From CAYRWR01 sp964537555 (GTDB lineage: Bacteria > Spirochaetota > Brevinematia > Brevinematales > CAYRWR01), in assembly GCA_964537555.1 (NCBI GenBank), contig CAZIAD010000004.1:90523-154522 (forward strand): DNA of 64,000 nucleotides, given 5' to 3'. Both the position numbers and the translations under genes were made by a program. Below the pieces are notes generated by a model. The model saw only the letters and a list, made by a program, of their open reading frames with translations. It made no database searches and had not been told where the DNA came from. Numbering within the stretch: position 1 is the first letter of the stretch; each line of letters opens with the position of its first letter. This document shows positions 26,012 to 34,865 of the stretch, in pieces.

Positions 26012-26800
26012 ATGCCTTTTATTTTCAAAAAAGCACAGAAGAGTGTGGCATCATTTATCATCATAGCTATCATCTTTATGCTGGGGATGATCATACTGAT
26101 AGGAAAGGGGAGCGGCCTTTTTGAACTAAAATCCCGGTATGTCACCATCATAGATGAGACATATGACATAAAAAACGGATCTCCCGTAAAATACAAAGGC
26201 CTCGAAGTCGGCTCAGTCAGTAAGATCAAGCTTAATAAATCAGATAAAGTAAGACTGGAAGTGATTCTGGACAAGAATTTTGCCAGTACCCATATCAAAA
26301 GAGACAGTGTGTTGAAGGTGGAAAAACAGCTGCTGGGATCTACGTTTCTCAGGCTTATTCCCTCTATCAGCACCAATGAGCCTTCTCTCACTCCGGGTTC
26401 ACTGGTGTTTTCATCAGACATGCCCCGGGGTGTGGAGCTGATCGCCCTCTATACCAAAAAAAATCCCCCCAAGGCGGATGAGCTTATGCTCAGAGTCAAT
26501 GATATTCTGGGCACTGTCAGCGCGACTTTACCCGACATGATGGTCAATGTAGTAGGCATCACCCGCAGTCTGGATAGCATAATGGCGGGCCTGGCCGGGG
26601 GCAGCGGGGCAGATGTGTCCTATACTATCAAGCGTATTCTCTGGAACGTAGATCAGCTGACCAGAGAGGATGAGAGTGAACTCATTCTTTTACTCAAAGA
26701 AAACCTGATTGAGCTGAAAAAGGTCATGCAGAACCTTCCCTTTGGTATGGGATCAGGCAAGACCAAGTCCAGTACTTCGATACAGGGAGGAGACAGATAA
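26012..26800 (+). CDS. mlaD: MCE-domain (MlaD-like) lipid transport protein
   Basis: 262 residues. One N-terminal transmembrane helix (SFIIIAIIFMLGMIILIG) is followed by an MCE domain: VTIIDETYDIKNGSPVKYKGLEVGSVSKI and a VEKQLLGSTFLRLIPS segment. The rest is charged and probably alpha-helical, as in MlaD-type proteins that form periplasmic hexamers. No MlaC-like soluble carrier or MlaA lipoprotein is in the operon; the next gene, a TPR lipoprotein, may act as accessory. AAGAGGAGAGGG precedes the ATG. Confidence 0.92.
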   Translation: MPFIFKKAQKSVASFIIIAIIFMLGMIILIGKGSGLFELKSRYVTIIDETYDIKNGSPVKYKGLEVGSVSKIKLNKSDKVRLEVILDKNFASTHIKRDSVLKVEKQLLGSTFLRLIPSISTNEPSLTPGSLVFSSDMPRGVELIALYTKKNPPKADELMLRVNDILGTVSATLPDMMVNVVGITRSLDSIMAGLAGGSGADVSYTIKRILWNVDQLTREDESELILLLKENLIELKKVMQNLPFGMGSGKTKSSTSIQGGDR

Positions 26801-27765
26801 TGAAAAAAGTATTTGTAGTATTTTCTCTGCTGTTACTGGTATCCTGTGGCGGAGGAGCTAAAAATCCCACAGTGAGAAATGATATAAAAAGCCAGATCAA
26901 AGACCACCTGGCCCTGGGAGTGGAGGCATTTGCCACCGGTAATCTCCAGTCCTCAGAAAGTTACCTGACCCTGGCTCTTAATGAAGCCAAGTTAATTGAC
27001 AATATGGGCGAGCAGATAAACGTCCTCATTAACCTGGGATCTGTATATATTGCCCAGGGCCTGACATCCAAAGCATCCAACATGATCTTTACAGCGGTGG
27101 ATATGATCCGCTATACCGGCATACATAATTATGACTTTAATGTAAAGATCGTCCTGGGAAAGTATTATTCGCGTATGGAAATGATGGATATGTCCATCAA
27201 AGCATATAAACAGGCCTTAAGATTAGCCAAACAGCCTAATCAGCAGGCCATAGCCTATAATAATCTGGGCATTATTCTGCGTAAGACGGGTAATAACAAA
27301 GAAGCTCTCTGGAATCTCAACCGTGCCAAGGCCATCAATAAACGGAAGAAATTCTACGATCAGCTGGCCAATAATCATTACAATATTGCCGAGATCTATT
27401 TTGAGCAGAATGACTGGAATAATGCACAGCGTAATTTTATGGAAGCCCTGACCTATGATAAGATCTCTGAAAATCCTCTGGGTATTGTGGATGATTTAAA
27501 GCGACTGGCTGAGATCTCCTTTACCCGTGGCAATACATTTTTAGGGGATCACTATTTTGCTCGCGCCCTGAGTGTGGCCCAAAGTGCAAAAAGTGAATAT
27601 AAAGTCAATGAGATCAAAGCCCTCATCAAGAAATACAGCAAGACCCCGCAGAAAGTGGAACCCAAGAAACCCGTTACCGGGACTACCGAGATAAAAAGCA
27701 CGGGTACCAGCGGCACCAATGCCCAGCCTAAAATAGTCCAACCACAGGAGACTAATCCTCAGTAG
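26800..27765 (+). CDS. TPR-repeat lipoprotein
   Basis: 321 residues. The signal peptide ends with a lipobox LLLVSC followed by GGG, giving a lipid-anchored N-terminal Cys near residue 16. The mature part has about five tetratricopeptide repeats (for example QQAIAYNNLGIILRKTGNNKEALWNL and NHYNIAEIYFEQNDWNNAQRNF), then a Pro/Lys/Thr-rich tail. The ATG shares one base with the stop of the MCE gene, so it is the last gene of the lipid transport operon. Outer or inner membrane anchoring cannot be told; Asp at +2 is absent. Confidence 0.85.
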   Translation: MKKVFVVFSLLLLVSCGGGAKNPTVRNDIKSQIKDHLALGVEAFATGNLQSSESYLTLALNEAKLIDNMGEQINVLINLGSVYIAQGLTSKASNMIFTAVDMIRYTGIHNYDFNVKIVLGKYYSRMEMMDMSIKAYKQALRLAKQPNQQAIAYNNLGIILRKTGNNKEALWNLNRAKAINKRKKFYDQLANNHYNIAEIYFEQNDWNNAQRNFMEALTYDKISENPLGIVDDLKRLAEISFTRGNTFLGDHYFARALSVAQSAKSEYKVNEIKALIKKYSKTPQKVEPKKPVTGTTEIKSTGTSGTNAQPKIVQPQETNPQ

Positions 27766-27768
27766 GTT

Positions 27769-28632
27769 TTAGTCAAAAACTACAGTCTTATTTCCGTAGA
27801 CCAGCACTTTATTTTCCAGATGATTTTTTACCGCTCGGGATAACACCATTTTTTCCAGGTTTTTACCTTTTTCGATCAGATCCTGTATAGAATCTCTGTG
27901 ACTGACTGTCACTACATCCTGAGCTATGATGGGCCCCTGGTCCAGGTCCGCCGTGGCATAGTGGCTGGTCGCTCCGATGATCTTTACTCCCCTGGTATGA
28001 GCCTGGTGATAAGGTTTGGCACCGATAAATGCGGGCAGGAAGGAATGATGTATATTGATGATCTTATGATGGAACTCTTCAGTAAAAGAGGGGCTCAGGA
28101 TCTGCATATATCGGGCCAGCACGATCAGATCTATCTTCATTTCTTTTAACAGAGCAGCTTCTTTCTGTTCCTGCCCTGCTTTATTCTCTTTGTTTACGGG
28201 AAAATAAAAATAATCCAGGTTAAAATAGCGGGCCACTGGTTTCAGGTCTTCGTGGTTGGAAATAACGGCCTTAATATCACATTTTAATTCACCTGATTTA
28301 TTGCGCAATAATATATCATAGAGGCAGTGGTCGAATTTCGAGACAAAAAGTGCGATTCGGGGGATGTAATCAGAAAAAGACAATTGCCAGTGCATGGAAA
28401 ATTTATCCGCAATAAAACTAAAAGCTTCCTTTATTTTGCTCTTGGGAATGGAAAACCCCGAGATCTCCCACTCCATACGCATAAAATAAGTGTCGGAGTC
28501 GATATCTGAATGCTGATCAAAGTGGATGATATTTCCGCCATTGATAAAGATAAAGTGAGATATTTCAGCTACTATCCCGTTTTTATCGGGGCAGGATAAC
28601 AATAAGACTGCTGTTTCACCTGTATGTTTCAT
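27769..28632 (-). CDS. purU: Formyltetrahydrofolate deformylase
   Basis: Hydrolyses 10-formyl-THF to formate and THF, balancing one-carbon units and feeding formate to purine synthesis. 287 residues: N-terminal ACT-like domain (residues 5-85, LLLSCPDKNGIVAEISHFI) and a C-terminal formyltransferase fold with the catalytic Asn/His/Asp set: NIHHSFLPAFIGAKPYHQA and GATSHYATADLDQGPII. AAGGAGAAAGTGG precedes the ATG. It converges with the TPR lipoprotein gene with 3 bases between stops. Confidence 0.95.
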   Translation of the reverse strand: MKHTGETAVLLLSCPDKNGIVAEISHFIFINGGNIIHFDQHSDIDSDTYFMRMEWEISGFSIPKSKIKEAFSFIADKFSMHWQLSFSDYIPRIALFVSKFDHCLYDILLRNKSGELKCDIKAVISNHEDLKPVARYFNLDYFYFPVNKENKAGQEQKEAALLKEMKIDLIVLARYMQILSPSFTEEFHHKIINIHHSFLPAFIGAKPYHQAHTRGVKIIGATSHYATADLDQGPIIAQDVVTVSHRDSIQDLIEKGKNLEKMVLSRAVKNHLENKVLVYGNKTVVFD

Positions 28633-28696
28633 TCCACTTTCTCCTTCAGGTTTTGATTGAACCTTATACCTTCTGATATATTGAATAATTCACCTT

Positions 28697-29512
28697 TTAT
28701 TTACTTAAAAAATGCATTTTGGCCAGACTCTTGAACATTTCCGGTTTATTTCCATCCCGCAGGCTTATGAATAATTTTCTTGCCACAGGACCAGATCCCT
28801 TGGGGATTTCTGTCGCCTGGCTGTTTATCCATTCCACGAAATGATGCCGGGCAATAATAGAAGCTGCTGCCACTGCCGGGTACTGTTCCGCCCGAGGAAC
28901 AATGCTGATATCCCGGGATACAGAACGGGAAATATCCCTGTTTTGCTGCTCCGATGCAGAAAAGCGATCCAGAATGATCTTATCATAAAGTGATGCATCG
29001 AAAGAGTGTATCAGTTGTTTGTACTGGTCTATCATGAGCAGATTCAGGTTCCCCCATTTATCATAAAGGGGGTTATATTCCTGGGGAGGGAGAATCAGCA
29101 CCTTCCACTGGACTTTTTGTTTCAGGAACTGAAAATGCCGGTATATCTGGTCATCATTGAGTTTCTTGGAGTCACAGATACCGGCTGATTGTAATTCTGG
29201 TTCCAGGCTGGTAGGTACAATAGCCCCCGCCAGGACCAGAGGCCCGAAAAAGTCCCCCTTGCCGGATTCGTCCAGTCCCAGTATAGACTGTGAGAATGTA
29301 GTGCTCTGTTTCAAATAGCCCTGTATCAGCGACTGGATCTGTTCCTGACTGGTTTTTGGCCCCTGGATCAGTACCTTGCCGCTGTGATAAAAAGTGATGT
29401 GTCCACCACTGCGGCTGGCCTTCCAGTAGGCATAGGGTATCTCGGAAAAGCTAAAGCCTTTTTCCTCCAGAAGGATATGCAGGGGCGATGCCAGGGTCTT
29501 GTCTAATAACAT
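28697..29512 (-). CDS. rnhC: Ribonuclease HIII
   Basis: Cuts RNA in RNA-DNA hybrids. 271 residues: an N-terminal substrate-binding domain (about 1-90, GGHITFYHSGKVLIQGP) and the catalytic domain with LGLDESGKGDFFGPLVLAGAI, where DESGKGD gives the Asp-Glu pair typical of HIII (RNase HII has DE-GxGP-L). ICDSKKLND and PAVAAASIIARHHF follow. Length and start fit the family. Followed on the same strand by the CPBP membrane protein after 8 bases. Confidence 0.92.
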   Translation of the reverse strand: MLLDKTLASPLHILLEEKGFSFSEIPYAYWKASRSGGHITFYHSGKVLIQGPKTSQEQIQSLIQGYLKQSTTFSQSILGLDESGKGDFFGPLVLAGAIVPTSLEPELQSAGICDSKKLNDDQIYRHFQFLKQKVQWKVLILPPQEYNPLYDKWGNLNLLMIDQYKQLIHSFDASLYDKIILDRFSASEQQNRDISRSVSRDISIVPRAEQYPAVAAASIIARHHFVEWINSQATEIPKGSGPVARKLFISLRDGNKPEMFKSLAKMHFLSK

Positions 29513-29520
29513 AGGCAGCC

Positions 29521-30261
29521 TTAATGTAGGAGTTTGAACAGAAAACTGGCACTATCCATAAAAATGGATATGGTGGAATGCAGAATGGCCCCATACCAGA
29601 ACGTCCTGGTCTCCCGGGACAGAATAGCCAGAGCCAGGCCTGCGATGATGGAGCCCAGCTGCTCTGAAAAGGGTTTTCCTATGTGCAGCAGGATAAAGGG
29701 CACCAGCCCGATCAAAATAGATGCCGCTCCAAATTTTTGTTCAAAGGGGAAGAGAAGAAAACCGTGGCAGAAATATTCCCAGGAGGATACATAAATAAAA
29801 AGGCTGGCCTGGAATAATATAAATACGCCGATGCTGCTGGTGCTGTATTTTACCATGGGGTAATAACGGGACAGATCAGGAAAAATGAATAATCCTGCCA
29901 CAATCACTACCATCATGAATCCCAGCAGTATGAGGCTGAGCTGCATTCCCACTTTGTTCTTTACCATTTTCAGAGAGGGGAAATATGCTTTATCCTTCCT
30001 GAGAAAGATCAGTGAATAGACAAAGGGAACCAGGAAGAAAAAAATAAAACCAAACAGAAAACTGCTCATATATTGGAGATAAGTACTAAAGTCTTTTGTT
30101 TTTTTGATCTGTTCCAGAAACATCTGCCTGGTCCAGGTCTGAATGACCGAAGCTCTGGATAACTGGTAAAACAGCAGAAAACACAGGGAAGCGATCAATA
30201 CTATAAACAGCTCTTTTGTGAGGTAGGGTTTGAGTAGTGCCTTTATTTTTTCTTTTAACAC
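29521..30261 (-). CDS. CPBP-family intramembrane metalloprotease-like protein
   Basis: 246 residues with about six hydrophobic helices. The CPBP (Abi) motif appears in the variant form SWEYFCHGFLLFPF near residue 165; the usual EExxxR is EYxxxH here, so only one of the two conserved glutamates is present. The second motif, FILLHIGKPFSEQLGSIIAGLALAIL, supplies a conserved His. Active-site divergence leaves proteolysis uncertain. GTG start with AAGGATGG as SD. It begins just downstream of the OmpR-type promoter region, divergently. Confidence 0.82.
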   Translation of the reverse strand: MLKEKIKALLKPYLTKELFIVLIASLCFLLFYQLSRASVIQTWTRQMFLEQIKKTKDFSTYLQYMSSFLFGFIFFFLVPFVYSLIFLRKDKAYFPSLKMVKNKVGMQLSLILLGFMMVVIVAGLFIFPDLSRYYPMVKYSTSSIGVFILFQASLFIYVSSWEYFCHGFLLFPFEQKFGAASILIGLVPFILLHIGKPFSEQLGSIIAGLALAILSRETRTFWYGAILHSTISIFMDSASFLFKLLH

Positions 30262-30354
30262 GGTACCATCCTTAATAGGCTATATTATAGTGAATAATGC
30301 CGAAAATATCAATGGAGTCTCCTAAAAATAATCACCATCAAGTAAAAATAAAAT

Positions 30355-30383
30355 TTGACAAATCACTATCTTATTATTACACT
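30355..30383 (+). promoter_or_regulatory. Predicted promoter of the OmpR-type regulator
   Basis: TTGACA (30355-30360), 17-base spacer, TACACT (30378-30383). A perfect -35 in an AT-rich divergent region. About 115 bases of leader would follow before the start codon at 30500, which contains no recognised structure. Confidence 0.5.
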
Positions 30384-30499
30384 GTATAGGAAAATAGATT
30401 GTATTAAGATTACAATTGTTATATTGTTAAATATCGGGTTGCTATGATCAAGACGGAGCAAGGTTCCGGATGATATTCCCGATCTAAAAGGAGACATTC

Positions 30500-31219
30500 A
30501 TGTCAAGAGTACTGGTAATCGAAGATGAAAAAAGCCTGGCCATGGCTATCAAGGATAATCTTGAATTCGAAGGATATGAAGCAATCGTATCTATGGAAGG
30601 AAAAGATGGCCTCAATCGTGCATTAAATGAGACTTTTGATATAATAGTCCTGGATATCATGCTGCCGGAGATCAATGGTTTTGAGATCCTGCAGGAATTA
30701 CGAAAAGTAAAAAAAGATGTCCCGGTGATCATAACATCTGCCAAGAACCTGGATGAAGACAAGGTATTCGGACTCAATCTGGGAGCGGATGATTATGTGA
30801 CCAAACCCTTTTCCATCATGGAGCTGGTAGCCCGTATTAGGGCCCAGTTACGCCGGGTGAATACCCTGCGCGGTTCTATGGGACAGAGCTCAGGCCCTTA
30901 CCCCGGATATGAGCCGGTATCTCTCAAGATCGGGGATGCCATAGTCTATCTGGATAAGATGGTATCAAAGCTCGGCGATGAAGAATTTCCTCTTACCCCC
31001 AAAGAACTGGGTATCCTGCGTCTGCTCTATAAAAACCGGGGAAAAGTAGTGCCCCGTGAGATGATGATGAAGGAGATCTGGGGTGAAGATGTGTTCGTGA
31101 CCGAACGTGTCATAGATACCAATGTAGTCTCCATACGTAAGAAAGTGGGGGATACGGGTAGAAGGGCTAAGTTTATCCGTACTGTGTTTGGTGTGGGTTA
31201 CAAAATGGTTGAAGGCTAA
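30500..31219 (+). CDS. OmpR/PhoB-family response regulator
   Basis: 239 residues. The receiver domain (1-120) has the phospho-accepting Asp in FDIIVLDIMLPEING, the Thr/Ser switch in PVIITSAKN and the conserved Lys in DYVTKPFS. The C-terminal winged helix (about 140-239) reads FPLTPKELGILRLLYKNRGKVVPREMMMKEIW and ERVIDTNVVSIRKKVG, the OmpR-type DNA-binding domain. No histidine kinase is adjacent. AAAAGGAG precedes the ATG and a strong terminator follows, so it is transcribed alone. It may be partnered by the orphan kinase at 22290, but this is not shown. Confidence 0.95.
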   Translation: MSRVLVIEDEKSLAMAIKDNLEFEGYEAIVSMEGKDGLNRALNETFDIIVLDIMLPEINGFEILQELRKVKKDVPVIITSAKNLDEDKVFGLNLGADDYVTKPFSIMELVARIRAQLRRVNTLRGSMGQSSGPYPGYEPVSLKIGDAIVYLDKMVSKLGDEEFPLTPKELGILRLLYKNRGKVVPREMMMKEIWGEDVFVTERVIDTNVVSIRKKVGDTGRRAKFIRTVFGVGYKMVEG

Positions 31220-31236
31220 ATAATAGAGTTTTATAT

Positions 31237-31267
31237 AAAAAACCCCATTATATAATGGGGTTTTTTT
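31237..31267 (+). terminator. Rho-independent terminator after the response regulator
   Basis: AAAAAACCCCATTA (31237-31250) and TAATGGGGTTTTTT (31253-31266) form a near-perfect hairpin followed by a T run. It starts 18 bases after the regulator stop, so the next gene has its own promoter. Confidence 0.85.
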
Positions 31268-31313
31268 GATTTTCAGCTCAAACAAGGTTATATTAAGGCA
31301 TACAGGGGGGATT

Positions 31314-32684
31314 ATGAAATATCATTCAGGATTTCATAATTTAATAATCATATCTCTTTTACTCAGTTTCAGCATGGCCTTTCCTCAACAAAATCCAACT
31401 ACTGCGGTCAAAAAAAGGCCGGTGATCTATATACAGGATTTTGAAAACCGGGGCAAGTCTTATGGGGTATTTGGTGATGTCATGAAGTATTCTCTCAAAG
31501 GAATTCTGGGACTGACTAAAAACTACCGTATCGTCACCTCCGATGACCTGGATGCCTACCTGCAGGAGGTAGGAGCCCAGGATCTTAAAGATAAGCTGGT
31601 CAATAAAGAAGCCTTTCTTAAATACCGTTCTGACCTGCTCTTTACCGAAGTGCTGCGGGGTAGCTTCATCTCTATACAGAATGGAGCCCGGGTATTATGG
31701 GAGATACAGGTCTTCAAACTGGCGGACGGTGAGGATAGTTTTGCCCAGGCCTATCAGTCCACCGCTGACGCAGAGATCTTTGATGTTATCGATGGTATCG
31801 GACAGGATATGGCTGGCGTACTTACCGGAAAGGTACTGGAGACTGCCCGGGTAGATGTGAGCACCATGGTGCCCGGATCTGTCATCTATATAGATGGTAT
31901 AGCTGCCGGTAAAAATAAGGTCCAGTATAAAAAAGCCATTGCCGGATTAGCTCATAAAGTAGAGATAAGAGATGCGGACAATGAGGTCCTCTTTGAAAAG
32001 ACTATAGTCCCGGTCAAGGGGCTGATCTATGATGTCAATTATAATTTCCGGGAATATGAGAAACTGGTAGAAAAAAAAGTGATACTACCTGCAACCAATA
32101 CTATCTTTTCCACCAACCGGGTAGCCATGACCAACCGGGTCATTACCACAAACCAGATGAAGGTGGAGATCTTTAGCACGAACTGGGTGGAAGAAAAGGT
32201 GACCAAGCAGGTAGAAGTAGAAAAAGTTAAATATATTGATTATCATAAATGGGGCTGGGGTATAAACGGAGGCGGAGGCGTCATGGCCGGAGTATCCGGG
32301 TATTACCAGTTCCAGGGCCTTAAGTTTGAATTGAATCTGGGCCTGGTGCCTCAGTTTCTGGGATATACCACGGACACTTATCTGTCGGCAGCCCTGTCGG
32401 TCTCCCTCTTTCCTTTGGGAGCCAATGTAGCAGTGTCACCCTATATCAGACTGGGAGTGATGACCTATTATGGCCTCGAGCTGGGTATCATCCCCACCTA
32501 TCTGAACGAGCTCATGGCAGTGGGCCTTTCCTTTAGATTCAAAGGCCTGCCCGGATTCCTGGGCAGGATGCGGATACATGCAGAGTGGGGGGGCATGGGG
32601 CCACCCATTATCAATTCACCGGTCAATACTATACCGTATGATATTTTTAACAAATCCACACTGGGTTTTGGTATCAGCTTTTAA
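31314..32684 (+). CDS. Exported protein, possible CsgG-like N-terminal part
   Basis: 456 residues. The signal peptide is clear (LIIISLLLSFSMAFPQ). The region after it, VIYIQDFENRGKSYGVFGDVMKYSLKGILG, resembles the start of CsgG/FlaH-type proteins that bind or assemble at the membrane, though no full match could be confirmed. A stretch rich in Thr-Asn (about residues 260-300, with STNRVAMTNR and STNW) precedes a Gly- and aromatic-rich C-terminal half that may be a beta-barrel or beta-rich domain. The start at 31314 is chosen for the preceding GGGGGG; a TTG at 31266 would extend it without a signal peptide. Confidence 0.65.
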   Translation: MKYHSGFHNLIIISLLLSFSMAFPQQNPTTAVKKRPVIYIQDFENRGKSYGVFGDVMKYSLKGILGLTKNYRIVTSDDLDAYLQEVGAQDLKDKLVNKEAFLKYRSDLLFTEVLRGSFISIQNGARVLWEIQVFKLADGEDSFAQAYQSTADAEIFDVIDGIGQDMAGVLTGKVLETARVDVSTMVPGSVIYIDGIAAGKNKVQYKKAIAGLAHKVEIRDADNEVLFEKTIVPVKGLIYDVNYNFREYEKLVEKKVILPATNTIFSTNRVAMTNRVITTNQMKVEIFSTNWVEEKVTKQVEVEKVKYIDYHKWGWGINGGGGVMAGVSGYYQFQGLKFELNLGLVPQFLGYTTDTYLSAALSVSLFPLGANVAVSPYIRLGVMTYYGLELGIIPTYLNELMAVGLSFRFKGLPGFLGRMRIHAEWGGMGPPIINSPVNTIPYDIFNKSTLGFGISF

Positions 32685-32693
32685 GGGGGCGTC

Positions 32694-33827
32694 ATGAAAT
32701 ATATTAAACCGCTGAGCATTATATTTATCACTTTACAGATGATGTCCTGTGAGCTGCTTCTGGGGCCTATTGGGCCGCTGTCCCAGATACAGAAGAGTCA
32801 GCAGAGTCCCTGGAATATGCATCATGAATTATTCTCTACCTCCAATAACGGCTGGGCTGATAATGGCCGGGCTCAGATCGTAGAAAGAGGGGGCCAGGTC
32901 TATGCCGCATTCGGAGTACAGTATAATGCATCCTTCTACCAGGATATAGAAGTATATGGAGCCTTGACTGTTGCCATCCCTCAGGTTTATCAGGTCTCCA
33001 GGACAAACGGGTCCTTTTTCCTGGAAAATATCTTCGATATTTCTGTAGACACCCAGCCCAGGGTCATATATAAGAAAGATTTTTCGGATACAGTCTATGT
33101 GTTTGATGTGGTCAATCAGGTACCCACTACTATCTGGAATACAAATCTTAACGGATATAATGCCTTTCTACCCCAGTCCGCCAATATGCTATTAGGTGAG
33201 TTTATGGGTTCACTCATATTTTATGAAAATGGGGCCACCCATACCACCAATTTCCTGACCTCTCTCCCCATGCTTGGTACTATGCTGCATGCCATGCGCA
33301 GTGAGTATAAAAACTCCAAACAGTATCTTTCCTATCTGTGTTATGACGGCATGAGTAATTATATCAATCTGTATGAGGCGACCGGCATGGGCCTAAGGGT
33401 ACAAAATGTGCCAATTATGGAGAGTTCGGGTGCGCTTTATCAATCCTACCAGTTTGATATAACCGTAGACGAATATAATAATATCTTTGCAGCCTTTGAT
33501 GATATGGTTTTCATCAGTGATGGAAGTATGGGACTCACTCCCTTAAATTCGAATATCAATGATCTGAATACTACCAATGGGGTAGCTCTCTATGTGAAGA
33601 ATGGTAATATCCATATGGCCAATTACAACGGTACATCTCTGGACTATATCGTCATGAATGCAAACAATGGCAGCATCATTCTGGACGAAAATATCACTAA
33701 TTTCCAGTCCAATGGATTTATTAAAGGCATGGATATTTATGTGGATAGTGCCAATATCGTCTATATTGGTATTCTGGAATATAACACGGCCATGGACAGG
33801 ACCTATGGGCATGTGTTATACCGCTAG
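32694..33827 (+). CDS. Lipoprotein, unknown
   Basis: 377 residues with a lipobox near residue 18 (TLQMMSC followed by ELL). The mature part is rich in Asn, Tyr and Ser and in short beta-type stretches (for example NIHMANYNGTSLDYIVMN), reminiscent of repeat beta-propeller blades, but no family was recognised. AAGGGGGC precedes the ATG. It follows the exported protein by 9 bases, so the two are co-transcribed. Its stop overlaps the stop of the opposite-strand HemL-like gene. Confidence 0.72.
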   Translation: MKYIKPLSIIFITLQMMSCELLLGPIGPLSQIQKSQQSPWNMHHELFSTSNNGWADNGRAQIVERGGQVYAAFGVQYNASFYQDIEVYGALTVAIPQVYQVSRTNGSFFLENIFDISVDTQPRVIYKKDFSDTVYVFDVVNQVPTTIWNTNLNGYNAFLPQSANMLLGEFMGSLIFYENGATHTTNFLTSLPMLGTMLHAMRSEYKNSKQYLSYLCYDGMSNYINLYEATGMGLRVQNVPIMESSGALYQSYQFDITVDEYNNIFAAFDDMVFISDGSMGLTPLNSNINDLNTTNGVALYVKNGNIHMANYNGTSLDYIVMNANNGSIILDENITNFQSNGFIKGMDIYVDSANIVYIGILEYNTAMDRTYGHVLYR

Positions 33828-34786
33828 TCTTGCTCCAGAGCTTTTACAAATCTTCTGATATCATGCTCACTATGTTCAGGGCAGAGAAACTGTATATCCG
33901 GGTTAAGCATCAGCCCCAGTGCCCGCATTTTTTCCGGGGCTGAGCTACATTTGATTATGCCGTTTTGCTGTGCACTCAGTGACCTAGCGTTTATGACAGG
34001 ATATTTCACATCCAGGATTCCTTTGCGTCGGTAAAACTTTAAAGTCTCCAGTATGGCCAGGGTCATATACAGAGAGGGGGTCTCATGACTGACAGAGAGC
34101 GACTCCCTGCCCAGTATGATACCTGAGCTCATTCCGTTACATACAGAGGATCCTACAGCCAGTACATCCACCTGATCCAGGCTGAAGCCGAACACGGGCT
34201 TCGTACGGTAAAAGCTCCGGGTCACGACGCCTATCCTGATATCGGCCCGGAATTTTCCCGGATCGAGAGGGGACATGTCTTTCTCCCAGTCCAGGGCTTC
34301 CAGAAACACCACATCATAGTCCACATCCCCCCGGGCCAGTTCCACATTGAGCAGTGGGTTTGCGCGGAGCAGCTCCCGGGCCAGCCAGGACGAACTAACC
34401 CCTATGCGGGACTGATACACCGGCTGCAGCAGGCTGAGCATCATGCTATGTTCTGAATTATAGACATAGGACTTAGTGAACTCCACCAGGCTATGCAGAT
34501 GATCCAGCAGCCGGGGCAGAAATTTATTGGCATGGGCATAGCCCATAGCAGTGGACATCCCATTCTTGATGATCTTACTCAGTACGCCCGGCTGATGGCC
34601 GTATACTACCCGGCCCTGATGCAGGCTGAAGTCGATGTATTTATTGTCATCTATGTCGATGATATAGGCTCCCTTTTCACGGCGTATAATGAGGCCGGAA
34701 TGGCTTAGGCCATGATGTTCGAGGGTTTGGCGGGCTTTATCGCTCAGAGGGTGGCGGTAGGAGTCAGGGTGGGGGAAGTCAGACAT
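33824..34786 (-). CDS. Aminotransferase class III / HemL-like protein lacking the catalytic lysine
   Basis: 320 residues. The N-terminal 70 residues match class III aminotransferases such as glutamate-1-semialdehyde aminomutase (GAYIIDIDDNKYIDFSLHQGRVVYGHQPGVLSKI). Further on, the loop that normally holds the PLP lysine (LGKxIGGGLPVGA) reads VGSSVCNGMSSGII: Ser213 replaces the lysine. The conserved Asp pair of the DEV-type motif is also absent from the GVVTRSFYRTK segment. The protein is about 100 residues shorter than HemL. It therefore looks like a fold relative that cannot form the internal aldimine. The ORF is intact with an SD (AAAGGACGG), so it is likely an expressed, repurposed protein rather than recent decay. 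Confidence 0.75.
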   Translation of the reverse strand: MSDFPHPDSYRHPLSDKARQTLEHHGLSHSGLIIRREKGAYIIDIDDNKYIDFSLHQGRVVYGHQPGVLSKIIKNGMSTAMGYAHANKFLPRLLDHLHSLVEFTKSYVYNSEHSMMLSLLQPVYQSRIGVSSSWLARELLRANPLLNVELARGDVDYDVVFLEALDWEKDMSPLDPGKFRADIRIGVVTRSFYRTKPVFGFSLDQVDVLAVGSSVCNGMSSGIILGRESLSVSHETPSLYMTLAILETLKFYRRKGILDVKYPVINARSLSAQQNGIIKCSSAPEKMRALGLMLNPDIQFLCPEHSEHDIRRFVKALEQD

Positions 34787-34814
34787 TGTCCGTCCTTTTA
34801 ATAATTACTTTAGT

Positions 34815-34849
34815 AAAAAAGGCGAAACGGTCTCCCGTTTCGCCTTTTG
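34815..34849. terminator. Bidirectional terminator between RNase Y and HemL-like genes
   Basis: GGCGAAACGG (34821-34830) pairs with CCGTTTCGCC (34835-34844) around TCTC, flanked by A6 on one side and TTTTGTTTT on the other. It terminates rny on the minus strand and could act on the plus strand. Confidence 0.85.
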
Positions 34850-34865
34850 TTTTAGTGGTTCTAGA

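Noticed and set aside
33824..34786. Treating the HemL-like gene as a pseudogene
   Set aside because: Frame and SD are intact and the sequence is coherent, so loss of the lysine is more like repurposing.
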